The notes: a model not told the origin generated them from the letters alone. Shown: positions 1 to 8,826, numbered from the stretch's first letter. The stretch is DNA of 64,000 nt from Streptomyces flavofungini (GCF_014650815.1 NZ_BMVR01000009.1:124001-188000); one strand, 5' to 3'. Numbers and translations: made by a program.

Positions 1-21
1 GACGAGCTCGGCCTCGACTGA
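1..21 (+). CDS. 3' end of an upstream gene, cut by the window edge
   Basis: The first 21 bases read in frame as Asp-Glu-Leu-Gly-Leu-Asp followed by TGA. A GC-rich palindrome follows 10 bases later, as expected after a gene end. Only six residues are visible, so no function can be given; the frame is chosen because of that palindrome. Confidence 0.35.
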   Translation, partial: DELGLD

Positions 22-31
22 GCGGCCCGGG

Positions 32-47
32 GCGCGGGGCCCCGCGC
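32..47. terminator. GC-rich perfect palindrome, likely terminator
   Basis: A perfect 16 bp palindrome (GCGCGGGG followed by its complement) starts 10 bases after the stop codon at 19-21. It has no T-tract. In GC-rich actinobacteria such stems often serve as terminators. It separates the preceding gene from fba. The rest of the 177 bp gap holds short CACCGGTCC-type direct repeats (about 110-130) and no promoter I can name. Confidence 0.45.
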
Positions 48-198
48 GCGGGCTGGAGCAATCCGGCGAGTCTGGAAGGATGGGGGCGACGACGGCGTCG
101 CCCCCCGGTACCACCGGTCCCACCGGTCCTCCAGGTACCCCAGGTCAGGACACAGCAGCAGAGCAGCACTCACCCCGCACATCACAAGGAGCGGACAC

Positions 199-1221
199 AT
201 GCCCATCGCAACCCCCGAGGTCTACAACGAGATGCTCGACCGGGCGAAGGCAGGCAAGTTCGCCTACCCGGCCATCAACGTGACGTCCTCGCAGACCCTG
301 CACGCTGCGCTGCGCGGCTTCGCGGAGGCGGAGAGCGACGGCATCATCCAGATCTCCACGGGTGGCGCGGAGTTCCTGGGTGGCCAGTACAACAAGGACA
401 TGGTGACGGGCGCGGTGGCCCTCGCCGAGTTCGCGCACATCGTCGCGGCGAAGTACGACATCACGGTCGCGCTGCACACCGACCACTGCCCGAAGGACAA
501 GCTCGACGGCTACGTCCGCCCGCTCCTCGACGTCTCCGCCGAGCGCGTCAAGGCCGGTCGCGACCCGCTGTTCCAGTCCCACATGTGGGACGGCTCCGCC
601 GAGACCCTCGCCGACAACCTGGCCATCGGCCAGGAGCTGCTCGCCAAGGCCGCCGCCGCGAAGATCATCCTTGAGGTCGAGATCACCCCGACCGGCGGCG
701 AGGAGGACGGCGTCACCCACGAGATCAACGACGAGCTGTACACCACGGTCGACGACGCGATCCGTACCGCCGAGGCCCTCGGCCTGGGCGAGAAGGGCCG
801 CTACCTGCTCGCCGCGTCCTTCGGCAACGTCCACGGCGTCTACAAGCCGGGCAACGTCGTGCTGCGCCCCGAGCTCCTGAAGGACCTCCAGGAGGGCGTC
901 GGCTCCAAGTACGGCAAGCAGTCCCCCTTCGACTTCGTGTTCCACGGCGGCTCCGGCTCCACCGCCGAGGAGATCGCCACCGCCCTGGAGAACGGCGTCG
1001 TGAAGATGAACCTCGACACCGACACCCAGTACGCCTTCACGCGTCCGGTCGCCGACCACATGTTCAAGAACTACGACGGCGTCCTGAAGGTCGACGGCGA
1101 GGTCGGCTCCAAGAAGACGTACGACCCCCGCACCTGGGGCAAGTCCGCCGAGGCGGGCATGGCCGCGCGGGTCACCGAGGCCTGCGCGAACCTGCGCTCC
1201 ACCGGCACGAAGCTCAAGTAG
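199..1221 (+). CDS. fba: class II fructose-1,6-bisphosphate aldolase
   Basis: Cytosolic zinc-dependent aldolase of glycolysis and gluconeogenesis, interconverting fructose-1,6-bisphosphate with DHAP and glyceraldehyde-3-phosphate. The 340 residues match the usual class IIA length. Visible motifs: zinc-site ALHTDHCPKD near residue 93, GNVHGVYKPG near 212 (second zinc His) and the phosphate-binding FHGGSGS near 248. The ATG at 199 has AAGGAG eight bases upstream. The gene is monocistronic on this evidence: a palindrome precedes it, and the next gene starts 68 bp downstream with its own ribosome site. Codon use is typical of a highly expressed Streptomyces gene (strong C/G third positions, few rare codons). 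Identification is secure. Confidence 0.97.
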   Translation: MPIATPEVYNEMLDRAKAGKFAYPAINVTSSQTLHAALRGFAEAESDGIIQISTGGAEFLGGQYNKDMVTGAVALAEFAHIVAAKYDITVALHTDHCPKDKLDGYVRPLLDVSAERVKAGRDPLFQSHMWDGSAETLADNLAIGQELLAKAAAAKIILEVEITPTGGEEDGVTHEINDELYTTVDDAIRTAEALGLGEKGRYLLAASFGNVHGVYKPGNVVLRPELLKDLQEGVGSKYGKQSPFDFVFHGGSGSTAEEIATALENGVVKMNLDTDTQYAFTRPVADHMFKNYDGVLKVDGEVGSKKTYDPRTWGKSAEAGMAARVTEACANLRSTGTKLK

Positions 1222-1289
1222 GTCACCGTTCGTCGGGCCCGGTACTCCGTGTGGGTGCCGGGCCCGCGGCATGTCCGGAGGGAACCATC

Positions 1290-1361
1290 GTGGAGTACGA
1301 GCCCGTGGAGTACGAGCCCGTGAAGTACGAGCCCGTGAAGTACGAGCCCGTGGAGTACGAC
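1290..1361 (+). repeat. 15 bp tandem repeat encoding VEYEP/VKYEP, five units
   Basis: Units begin at 1290, 1305, 1320, 1335 and 1350. Each starts with GTG and reads GTG-[G/A]AG-TAC-GAG-CCC; the last unit diverges to GAC-TTC. The repeat is in frame at the very start of the MalY-like gene and lies outside the catalytic fold. Copy number could change by slippage without shifting the frame. Confidence 0.9.
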
Positions 1362-2519
1362 TTCGACACACCGGTCGACCGGTACGGCACCTGGTGCGTG
1401 CAGTGGGACGGCGTCGCCGACCGGTTCCCGGTCCCCGACCTGCTCCCCTTCACCATCTCCGACATGGACTTCCGGTGCGCCCCGCCCGTCCTGGACGCGC
1501 TCCAACGCCGCGTCGCGCACGGCGTCTTCGGCTACACGGACTGGCGCAACGACGACTTCCGGGGAGCCGTCCGGGACTGGTTCAAGCAGCGCCACGACAC
1601 CGACGTCGACCCCGCGTCCCTGGTGTACGCGCCCTCCGTGCTCAACCAGATATCCCAGCTCCTGCGGATGTGGACCGAGCCCGGGGACGGGGTGGTCGTG
1701 CACACGCCCACGTACGACGGGTTCCGGAAGGCGGTCGGGGGGCTGGGGCGGGAGCTGCGGGGGGTTCCGGTGGACGACCCCGAACTCCGCCTGCTTGAGG
1801 CCGAGTTGGCCCGACCTGACGCGCGGGTGCTGATCCTGTGCTCGCCGCACAATCCCACCGGGCGGGTGTGGAGCGATGCCGAGCTGGGCGGGATCTCCGC
1901 GCTGTGCGAGCGCCACGGGGTCGCTGTCATCAGCGACGAGATCCATGCCGACCTCACCCACGGCGAGGGCGTCCACCTGCCGTGGACCCGGTACGGGCGG
2001 GGGCGCTGGGCCTTGGTCAGCTCCGGTACGAAGGCCTTCAACTTCCCTTCGCTGAGCGGGAGTTACGGCTTCATCGGTGATCCCGACGACCATGCCGCCT
2101 TCGTGCGGCGCATGGACACCGGGGAGGGGCTCGCCTCGCCCGCCGTCCTTTCGCTCACCGCGCACATCGCCGCCTACCGGGAGGGGGCGGAGTGGCTCGA
2201 TGCCGTGCGGGCCTACACGTACGGGAATCTGTGCCTGGTCGGGGAGCGGTTGAACGCGGCCTTCCCCGAGCTGGGGTGGACGCCCCCGCAGGCGGGTTAT
2301 CTCGCCTGGATCGATCTGCGGCCCGTGCTCGGGGGCGTCGGGGACGAGGTGCTCCAGCAGGAGCTGGTGGAGCGGCAGGGGGTGGCCGTGATGCCCGGGG
2401 GGACGTATGGGGTGGAGGGGTTCGTGCGGCTGAACGTGGGGTGCCCGCGGGGGAAGGCCGAGGCGGGGGTGGAGGCGCTGGTGCGGGGGGTCCGGGGGGT
2501 GCGGGAGGCCCGGGGCTGA
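1290..2519 (+). CDS. MalY/PatB-type PLP aminotransferase (cystathionine beta-lyase family)
   Basis: Fold-type I PLP enzyme, 409 residues. MalY/PatB members cleave cystathionine or related C-S substrates, and some act as aminotransferases. Visible motifs: CSPHNPTGRVW (substrate/PLP site), DEIHADLT (Asp contacting the pyridine nitrogen) and SGTKAFNFPSL, whose Lys near residue 247 should form the Schiff base. The GTG at 1290 is chosen because GGAGGG lies 7 bases upstream; an earlier in-frame GTG at 1251 has no such site. The N-terminus is odd: five copies of a 15 bp unit encode VEYEP/VKYEP, and every unit begins with GTG, so later starts are possible. The exact substrate cannot be told from sequence. 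Confidence 0.85.
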   Translation: MEYEPVEYEPVKYEPVKYEPVEYDFDTPVDRYGTWCVQWDGVADRFPVPDLLPFTISDMDFRCAPPVLDALQRRVAHGVFGYTDWRNDDFRGAVRDWFKQRHDTDVDPASLVYAPSVLNQISQLLRMWTEPGDGVVVHTPTYDGFRKAVGGLGRELRGVPVDDPELRLLEAELARPDARVLILCSPHNPTGRVWSDAELGGISALCERHGVAVISDEIHADLTHGEGVHLPWTRYGRGRWALVSSGTKAFNFPSLSGSYGFIGDPDDHAAFVRRMDTGEGLASPAVLSLTAHIAAYREGAEWLDAVRAYTYGNLCLVGERLNAAFPELGWTPPQAGYLAWIDLRPVLGGVGDEVLQQELVERQGVAVMPGGTYGVEGFVRLNVGCPRGKAEAGVEALVRGVRGVREARG

Positions 2520-2561
2520 GGCCCTGCCCCGGCAGCGGCGGCGATGCCGCAGACTTGGCGC

Positions 2562-2975
2562 ATGACCCTTCACGAGAACCTGCTCGGGGGACCGCCCCCG
2601 ACCCACCTGCCCGACGACCCCGAGCCCCGCGAGCTGCTCGCGGCCGGCACCCCGGCCGCGGACGTCGCCGCGAAGTACCCGAAGTCGTCCCTCGCCTGGG
2701 CCCGCCTCGCGGACGAGGCGTACGAGGGGGGCCGAGTCGTCGAGTCGTACGCGTACGCCCGTACGGGATACCACCGCGGCCTGGACTCCCTGCGCCGCAG
2801 CGGCTGGAAGGGCCACGGCCCGGTCCCGTGGGAGCACGAGCCGAACCGCGGCTTCCTGCGCGCCCTGCACGCCCTGGCCCGCGCCGCGGGCGCGATCGGC
2901 GAGCAGGAGGAGTACGAGCGCTGCTCGACGTTCCTGCGCGACTCCTCGCCGGCGGCGGCGGACACGCTTGGTTAG
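2562..2975 (+). CDS. DUF3151 family protein
   Basis: A 137-residue soluble protein of a small actinobacterial family of unknown function (DUF3151), recognised by HENLLGGPPPTHLP at the N-terminus, the central YARTGYHRGLD and the C-terminal EYERCSTFLRDSSP. The ATG at 2562 is preferred over one at 2544 because homologues start MTLHENLL or similar. It has no Shine-Dalgarno, but CAGACT lies 6 bases before it as a -10-like element, so the mRNA may be leaderless. Helical repeats similar to TPR have been suggested for such proteins; that is inference. It is followed by a stem-loop before kynA, so it is probably a single-gene unit. Confidence 0.85.
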   Translation: MTLHENLLGGPPPTHLPDDPEPRELLAAGTPAADVAAKYPKSSLAWARLADEAYEGGRVVESYAYARTGYHRGLDSLRRSGWKGHGPVPWEHEPNRGFLRALHALARAAGAIGEQEEYERCSTFLRDSSPAAADTLG

Positions 2976-3015
2976 CAGGCCCGGTCGGCCGACGGCCGCG
3001 CGGACCGCGCGTACG

Positions 3016-3048
3016 ACCTGCCTGGACACCCAGTGTGACCAGGCAGGT
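3016..3048 (+). terminator. 10 bp perfect stem-loop after the DUF3151 gene
   Basis: ACCTGCCTGG (3016-3025) pairs perfectly with 3039-3048 across a 13 nt loop, followed by a modestly T-rich stretch. It lies 40 bp after the DUF3151 stop and 110 bp before kynA, consistent with a terminator, though an attenuator in a kynA leader is possible. Confidence 0.55.
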
Positions 3049-3156
3049 CTTGCCGTTTCCGGGGAAGTTGCGGAGGATGCGGGTGGGGACCGGGGCCCCC
3101 GTGTCGATACCGGCAGGGGCGGACCGCTACCCGGAGTACGCATCTAGGAGACAGCG

Positions 3157-4032
3157 ATGTCCCACGAGGCGCACGCGGCGCACGAGACCCGGCCGGAGTC
3201 CGCGACAGCGGACGGCGAGAGCCCGGACAGCCCGAACCTCGACTTCGCAGGCACCACCCCGTACGAGGACTACGTCCAGGCGGACGTCCTCACCCACCTT
3301 CAGCAGCTGCGGTCGGACGATCCCGGGGAGATGGTCTTCCTGGTGACGACGCAGGTGATGGAGTTGTGGTTCACGGTCATCGTCCATGAGTGGGAGACCG
3401 CCGCGCACGCCCTGCGCGAGGGCGACGTGCCGGTCGCGATCGCCGCGCTGAAGCGGTCCGTGCGGGAGCTGGAAGCCCTGAACCACTCCTGGCAGCCGCT
3501 CGGGCAGCTCACCCCCGCCCAGTTCAACTCCTACCGGGGGGCGCTCGGCGAGGGCTCCGGTTTCCAGTCGGCGATGTACCGGCGCATGGAGTTCCTGCTC
3601 GGTGAGAAGTCCGCGTCCATGCTGGTGCCGCATCTGGGCGCGCCGCGCGTCCACGCGGAGCTGGAGAAGGCGCTGCAGGAGCCGAGCCTGTACGACGAGG
3701 TGCTGCGGCTCCTCGCGCGCCGCGGGCACGCCGTGCCCGCGGCCGTCCTGGAGCGCGACATCTCCCTCAGGTACCAGCCGTCACCCGAGGTCGAGGCCGT
3801 GTGGACGGCCCTGTACGCGGGGGACGAGAGCGATGAACTCGCGCGGCTCGGTGAGGCGTTGACCGACGTCGGCGAGCTGGTGTGGCGATGGCGCAACGAC
3901 CATCTGGTGGCCACCCGCCGCGCCATGGGCTCCAAGACCGGCACGGGCGGCTCCGCCGGGGTGGCCTGGCTGGAGAAGCGGGCCGCGAAGAACGTGTTCC
4001 CCGAGCTGTGGACGGCGCGCAGCCATGTCTGA
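3157..4032 (+). CDS. kynA: tryptophan 2,3-dioxygenase
   Basis: Haem enzyme that opens the indole ring of L-tryptophan with O2 to give N-formylkynurenine, first step of the kynurenine pathway. The 291 residues fit the bacterial family. Visible: TPYEDYVQADVL near residue 30, MELWFTVIVHE near 69 (distal active-site His region), NSYRGALGEGSGFQS near 125 (substrate carboxylate Arg) and the C-terminal RNDHLVATRR with downstream GTGG, the region of the proximal haem His. The ATG at 3157 has TAGGAG seven bases upstream. The gene overlaps kynU by 8 bp, so the two are almost certainly co-transcribed and translationally coupled. Confidence 0.96.
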   Translation: MSHEAHAAHETRPESATADGESPDSPNLDFAGTTPYEDYVQADVLTHLQQLRSDDPGEMVFLVTTQVMELWFTVIVHEWETAAHALREGDVPVAIAALKRSVRELEALNHSWQPLGQLTPAQFNSYRGALGEGSGFQSAMYRRMEFLLGEKSASMLVPHLGAPRVHAELEKALQEPSLYDEVLRLLARRGHAVPAAVLERDISLRYQPSPEVEAVWTALYAGDESDELARLGEALTDVGELVWRWRNDHLVATRRAMGSKTGTGGSAGVAWLEKRAAKNVFPELWTARSHV

Positions 4033-5362
4033 GATATCTGGGATGTCTGGGATGTCAGGGAAGTTCGAGGCGCGGAGGTTCGAGGTGTCGGAGACGAACG
4101 CGGTGGCGGAGCCGGAAGCCGAGTACGCGCGGCTTGCCGCTGCCGCCCTCGTCCTGGACGGCAAGGACGAACTCGCCCACAAGCGGGCGGAGTTCGTCCT
4201 CGACGACACCGTCTATCTGGACGGGAACTCGCTGGGCGCGCTGCCCCGCAACGTCGAGGCCCGGGTCGTGGACGTCATCACCCGCGAGTGGGGGCGGATG
4301 CGCATCCGCTCCTGGGAGGAGAGCGGCTGGTGGACCGCGCCGGAGCGGATCGGCGACCGGATCGCCCCGCTGATCGGCGCCGCCCCCGGACAGGTCGTCG
4401 TCGCCGACTCGACGAGCGTCAACCTCTTCAAGGCGCTGGTGGCGGCCGTGCGCATCGCGCGTCAACGGCCGGGGGGCGCGGGTTCCCCGGACGAGGGGCG
4501 CGACGAACTCGTCGTCGACGCCAGCACCTTCCCCACGGACGGGTACATCGCCGAGTCCGCCGCCCGCCTCACCGGCTGCCGCCTGCTCGCGGTCGCCCCG
4601 GCGGACGTCCCCGGCGCCCTCGGCCCGCGTACCGCCGCCGTCCTGCTCAACCACGCCGACTACCAGTCGGGGCGCCTGCACGACCTGCCCGGGCTGACCG
4701 CCGCCGTGCACGCGGCGGGCGCCCTCGTCGTCTGGGACCTGTGCCACACGGCGGGCGCGCTCCCCGTCGGCCTGGACGAGCAGGGCGTGGACCTGGCCGT
4801 CGGCTGCACCTACAAGTACCTGAACGGCGGCCCGGGTTCGCCCGCCTACCTCTACGTGCGCCGCGCGCACCAGCCGCACTTCGACTCGCCGCTGCCCGGC
4901 TGGAACTCGCACGCCGAACCCTTCGGGATGCGCTCCGCGTACGAACCGGCCGCCGGTGCCCTGCGCGGCCGCGTCGGCACCCCCGACATCCTGTCCCTGC
5001 TCGCCCTCGACGCCGCGCTCGACGTGTGGGAGGGCGTGTCCATGGCGGCCGTGCGCGCCAAGTCCCTCGCCCTGACGGACTTCTTCCTGGAGTGCGTCGC
5101 CGCGTACGTCCCCGCGGGCCGCGTCGAGGCGGTCACGCCCGTCGCGCACGCCGAGCGGGGCAGCCAGGTCGCGCTGCGCTGCCCGGACGCCGCCGACGTC
5201 ATGAAGCGGCTCGTCGACCGGGGCGTCGTCGGCGACTTCCGCGCGCCGGACGTGCTGCGCTTCGGGTTCACGCCGCTGTACGTGTCGTTCGCCGACGCCG
5301 AGCGGGCCGCGCGGGTCCTCGCGGACACACTGGCGGACGGGTCGGGGGGCGGCGTGTCCTAG
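4025..5362 (+). CDS. kynU: kynureninase
   Basis: PLP hydrolase that cleaves L-kynurenine to anthranilate and L-alanine. Length 445 residues. Visible: YLDGNSLGALPR near residue 64, VWDLCHTAGALPV (Asp/His contacting PLP) near 238 and GCTYKYLNGGPGSPA near 260 with the Schiff-base Lys. The start overlaps the kynA stop (ATG at 4025, kynA TGA at 4030-4032). Two more in-frame ATGs follow at 4043 and 4052 in a short near-repeat (ATGTCTGGG, ATGTCAGGG), so the extreme N-terminus is uncertain. With kynA and the hydrolase downstream it completes tryptophan to anthranilate; no kynurenine 3-monooxygenase is nearby. Confidence 0.95.
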   Translation: MSEISGMSGMSGKFEARRFEVSETNAVAEPEAEYARLAAAALVLDGKDELAHKRAEFVLDDTVYLDGNSLGALPRNVEARVVDVITREWGRMRIRSWEESGWWTAPERIGDRIAPLIGAAPGQVVVADSTSVNLFKALVAAVRIARQRPGGAGSPDEGRDELVVDASTFPTDGYIAESAARLTGCRLLAVAPADVPGALGPRTAAVLLNHADYQSGRLHDLPGLTAAVHAAGALVVWDLCHTAGALPVGLDEQGVDLAVGCTYKYLNGGPGSPAYLYVRRAHQPHFDSPLPGWNSHAEPFGMRSAYEPAAGALRGRVGTPDILSLLALDAALDVWEGVSMAAVRAKSLALTDFFLECVAAYVPAGRVEAVTPVAHAERGSQVALRCPDAADVMKRLVDRGVVGDFRAPDVLRFGFTPLYVSFADAERAARVLADTLADGSGGGVS

Positions 5363-5492
5363 GGCCTGCCCGATGGCCTGTCCGAGCCGGGGGGTGCCGT
5401 GGGGTCGCTGGATGGGGCGGTACCTCGGGCCCTGCGGCGCGCACGTCGGTCGGATCCTGATACCGTCCGGCAAATCTGGATCATGGTACGAA

Positions 5493-5536
5493 CGCCCGTC
5501 GGCCGCCGGACAGTTGCCGCCGGTGGCCGACGGGCG
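5493..5536 (+). promoter_or_regulatory. 17 bp stem-loop upstream of the kynB-like gene
   Basis: Arms 5493-5509 and 5520-5536 are complementary over 17 bp with one mismatch and a 10 nt loop. The stem ends 31 bases before the ATG of the hydrolase and 130 bp after kynU. It could be a terminator of kynAU, or a structure that sets the kynB/kynAU expression ratio. No T-tract follows. Confidence 0.6.
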
Positions 5537-5566
5537 GCCGCTGGCCGAGTTTGAGAGGGTTGCCGC

Positions 5567-6487
5567 ATGCCGGACGACGCCGCCGTGGCCCGCGATGCCG
5601 CCGAGCAGGATTCCGCGTTCGCACATCCCGCGGCCCCGCCCGACGCCACCGCCCCGTACGGTCCGCACGCGGACCAGATCGTGGACTTCTACGCCCCGCG
5701 CGGCGCCGCCGACCGCCCCGCGCCGCTCGTCGTGCTGCTGCACGGCGGCGCGTGGCGGGCTCCGTACGACCGCGCGCACGTGTCACCGTTCGCGGACTTC
5801 CTGGCCCGCCGTGGCTTCGCCGTCGCCAGCGTCGAGTACCGGCGCGGCACCGCGGGCGGCCTCGTGCCCGCGCAGGGCGGCGGCGACGGGCCGGTCGCCG
5901 GGCGCTGGCCCGACACCCTCGACGACGTGGCCGCCGCGCTCGACGCGCTGCCCGGCCTGGTCCGCACGGCCCTGCCCGCGGCCGATCCGCACCGGGTCGT
6001 CCTGACCGGGCACTCCGCCGGGGGCCACCTCGCGCTGTGGGCGGCGGCCCGGCACGTCCTGCCGGAGGGCTCGCCGTGGCACCGGGAGCGGCCCACCCCG
6101 CTGCGCGGCGTGGTGGCGCTCGCCCCGCTCGGCGACCTGCGGGTGGCGGACGAGCTGGGGGTGTGCTCCGGCGCGGTGCGCCAGTTCCTCGGCGCCACCG
6201 GTTCCGGCGCGGACGCGGCCGACGCCGACGCGCGGTTCGAGGAGCGCCTCGCGCACGCGGACCCGGCGGCGCTGCTGCCCACCGGCATCGCCACCACCGT
6301 CGTCCAGGGCCGCACGGACATCGTCGTGCCGCAGGCCGTCTCGGAGGCCTACGCGGACGCGGCGGCCAAGGCCGGTGAGGTGGTCGGCCTGACCCTGCTC
6401 GAGGACGTGGGGCACTTTCCGCTGATCGATCCGGCGGCGGACGCGTGTGCGGTGGTGGCCGAGGAGATCGCGCAGCTGGCGTTCTGA
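5567..6487 (+). CDS. kynB: alpha/beta hydrolase, probable kynurenine formamidase
   Basis: Soluble alpha/beta hydrolase of 306 residues, expected to hydrolyse N-formylkynurenine to kynurenine, the step between kynA and kynU. Visible: the oxyanion motif HGGAW near residue 60, typical of HGGXW-type arylformamidases, nucleophile elbow GHSAGG near 147, acid QGRTDIVVP near 246 and the catalytic His in VGHFPLID near 284. The ATG at 5567 has GAGAGGG nine bases upstream. The assignment to kynurenine rests on the HGGXW motif plus the adjacent kynA-kynU; a general carboxylesterase is the alternative. A strong stem-loop separates it from kynU, so it may have its own promoter. Confidence 0.82.
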   Translation: MPDDAAVARDAAEQDSAFAHPAAPPDATAPYGPHADQIVDFYAPRGAADRPAPLVVLLHGGAWRAPYDRAHVSPFADFLARRGFAVASVEYRRGTAGGLVPAQGGGDGPVAGRWPDTLDDVAAALDALPGLVRTALPAADPHRVVLTGHSAGGHLALWAAARHVLPEGSPWHRERPTPLRGVVALAPLGDLRVADELGVCSGAVRQFLGATGSGADAADADARFEERLAHADPAALLPTGIATTVVQGRTDIVVPQAVSEAYADAAAKAGEVVGLTLLEDVGHFPLIDPAADACAVVAEEIAQLAF

Positions 6488-6662
6488 GGGTGCGGGTGGG
6501 ACGTGCTCCGGTGGGTGTCCCCTCCGATGGGTGTCCCGTGCGGGTGGGACGGGTCCGCGCCGATCGTGCTCCGCGCTCGTCGCGTAGTACCTGCGACGGA
6601 CCTCCCCGAACCCGTCCCGGAGGGGACGCCGCCCCCCACCCCCGCCCCGTACCGTCTATCGC

Positions 6663-8129
6663 GTGACCGAGAAAACGCGCAGCCCGGAGTTCCACCTCGC
6701 GCAGAACGCCCTCCAGGGCCTGCGCACGGACCTCTTCCACGACGCCTTCGCCTACCGACCGCTCCCTCCGCTCAGCCCGAGCGCCGCACTGGTGCAGTGG
6801 CTGCCGGGGCGGATACGCAGGTTCGCGGTGTGGTTCCCGCACGCCGTGGTGCTCGCGATGGCGGGGTTCACGCTGATGATCACGTACGCGGCGTCGTACA
6901 GCGGCTTCGGCGCCAGTAACGAGGCCGCCGGGATCGTGACGTCCGTCATCCCGGCGGCGACGGTGGCCCTGACGCTGGTGCGCCCGCTGCTCGCGTGGTG
7001 GCTGTCGTTGCTGGTGACCCCGTTCCTGACGGCGGTCACCAGCGGCACCGACTACCCGTGGTCGCCGGGCTCCTTCGCGGGCCACATCGCGGTGATGATG
7101 GTGGTCGCGGCCCGCACCCGCCCCCGCACGGCGGCCTGGATGTGGGTGATCACGGCCCTGTACTCGCTGGTCGCGGAGAGCGGCGGCACGAGCTACGGGT
7201 CGAACAGCGGCTCCCTCGTGGTGGTGAGCGGCCTCGCCGTCGCCCTGGTCACCCTGGCCGCCGCCAACTTCAACACCCGCCGCGAGGTCGTCGCGGAGCG
7301 CACGGTCACCGCCGTGGAGCGGGACAAGCGCACGCTCCTCGAGGAGCGGACGAACATCGCCCGCGAGCTGCACGACGTCGTGGCGCACCACATGTCCGTG
7401 GTCGCCATCCAGGCGGAGGCCGCCCCGTACCGCGTGGAGAACCCGCCGCCGGAGCTGGCGCAGGCCTTCGCGACGATCCGCGAGAACGCGGTGATCGCCC
7501 TGACGGAGCTGCGCCGCGTCCTCGGCGTCGTCCGGGCGGAGGACTACGAGGCCCCGGACGCCCCGCAGCCCACCCTCGCCGACATCGGCCGCCTGCTCGA
7601 CAACGTTCGCGACACCGGTCTCGCCGTGGAGAAGGTCGTCACCGGCGCGGCCCGCGAGCTGCCGCAGGGGGTGGAGCTGTCGGCGTACCGCATCGTGCAG
7701 GAGGCGCTCAGCAACAGCCTGCGGCACGCGCCGGGCGCGACGGCCCGGGTGGAGATCGGGTACGTGCTCGGCGGGCTCGGCCTGCGGGTCGTGAACGGGC
7801 CCGCGACCGAGCCGGTCAAGCCCTCGCCGGGCGCCGGGCACGGCATCACCGGGATGCGGGAGCGGGTGACGATGCTCGACGGCGAGATGACGGCCGAGGA
7901 GACGGCGGACGGGGGGTACGAGGTGACGGTCTTCCTGCCGGTGCCGCTGGACACCCCGAAGGTCGCGGAGCCCGCGCAGCCCGTGCCCGCGCAGTCCGTG
8001 CCCGCGCAGTCCACGGGCGCCCCGAAGGTCCCTGCGGCCACCCCCGACACCACCGAGACCCTCTCCCTCGACAAGCCCGGCACCGGCACCACCGGCTCCG
8101 CCCGTCCCGCCGGAGGTGACCCCGCATGA
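6663..8129 (+). CDS. NarL-type sensor histidine kinase
   Basis: Membrane histidine kinase, 488 residues. N-terminal membrane segments cover about residues 55-190, followed by a HisKA_3 dimerisation helix with phospho-acceptor in RELHDVVAHHMSVV near 233, then an HATPase domain with N-box EALSNSLRHAPG and G-box GHGITGMRERV. After about residue 440 is a Pro/Ala/Thr-rich tail with PAQSVPAQS repeats. The GTG at 6663 has no Shine-Dalgarno; TACCGT at 6650-6655 lies 7 bases before it, so the mRNA is probably leaderless. The TGA overlaps the regulator's ATG (ATGA). The signal is unknown; there is no large extracytoplasmic domain. Confidence 0.93.
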   Translation: MTEKTRSPEFHLAQNALQGLRTDLFHDAFAYRPLPPLSPSAALVQWLPGRIRRFAVWFPHAVVLAMAGFTLMITYAASYSGFGASNEAAGIVTSVIPAATVALTLVRPLLAWWLSLLVTPFLTAVTSGTDYPWSPGSFAGHIAVMMVVAARTRPRTAAWMWVITALYSLVAESGGTSYGSNSGSLVVVSGLAVALVTLAAANFNTRREVVAERTVTAVERDKRTLLEERTNIARELHDVVAHHMSVVAIQAEAAPYRVENPPPELAQAFATIRENAVIALTELRRVLGVVRAEDYEAPDAPQPTLADIGRLLDNVRDTGLAVEKVVTGAARELPQGVELSAYRIVQEALSNSLRHAPGATARVEIGYVLGGLGLRVVNGPATEPVKPSPGAGHGITGMRERVTMLDGEMTAEETADGGYEVTVFLPVPLDTPKVAEPAQPVPAQSVPAQSTGAPKVPAATPDTTETLSLDKPGTGTTGSARPAGGDPA

Positions 8130-8806
8130 CCCGGACCATTCGTGTCCTGATCGCCGACGACCAGATGATGGTCCGCGAAGGCTTCTCCGTGCTGTTGAAC
8201 GCGATGCCGGACATCGAGGTCGTCGGTGAGGCGGTGAACGGGCGGGAGGCCGTCGAGCGGGTGCGTGAACTCGCCCCGGACGTCGTCCTGATGGACATCC
8301 GGATGCCCGAGCTGAACGGCATCGAGGCGACCCGGGAGATCGTCGCGGACGCCCGTGTCGAGACGAAGGTGCTGGTCCTGACGACGTTCGACCTGGACGA
8401 GTACGTGTACCAGGCGCTGCGCGCGGGCGCCTCCGGCTTCCTGCTCAAGGACGCGTCGGCCCGCCAACTCGCGGACGGCGTACGGGTGGTGGCCGCCGGC
8501 GAGGCCCTGCTCGCGCCGAGCGTGACGCGTCGCCTCATCACGGAGTTCTCCAAGCTCTCGGACAACCCCCGGCTCGCGGCGTCCGCGCAGGCCCAGGCGC
8601 AGTACGGCGAGCTGACCGAGCGCGAGACGGAGGTTCTCGTCCTCATCGCGCAGGGTCTGTCGAACGGGGAGATCGCCGCCCGTCTCGTCGTCGCCGAGTC
8701 CACGATCAAGACGCACGTCAGCCGGGTCCTGGTGAAGCTCGGCCTGCGCGACCGGACGCAGGCCGCGGTGTTCGCGTACGAGGCGCGGCTGGTCACGCCG
8801 GGCTGA
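8126..8806 (+). CDS. LuxR/NarL-family response regulator
   Basis: Cytosolic DNA-binding regulator of 226 residues, partner of the overlapping kinase. The receiver has the acidic pocket ADD near residue 11, the phospho-Asp in VLMDIRMPE near 56, the Thr in VLTTFD and the Lys in FLLKDASA. A LuxR-type helix-turn-helix starts at LTERETEVLVLIAQG near 163, with the recognition helix in ESTIKTHVSRVLVKL. Start and stop overlap the kinase by 4 bp, so translation is coupled. It is followed by three 14 bp GC-rich repeats and an independent P450 gene. Confidence 0.94.
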   Translation: MTRTIRVLIADDQMMVREGFSVLLNAMPDIEVVGEAVNGREAVERVRELAPDVVLMDIRMPELNGIEATREIVADARVETKVLVLTTFDLDEYVYQALRAGASGFLLKDASARQLADGVRVVAAGEALLAPSVTRRLITEFSKLSDNPRLAASAQAQAQYGELTERETEVLVLIAQGLSNGEIAARLVVAESTIKTHVSRVLVKLGLRDRTQAAVFAYEARLVTPG

Positions 8807-8826
8807 GGGGCGCCGGGGGCGGGGGC

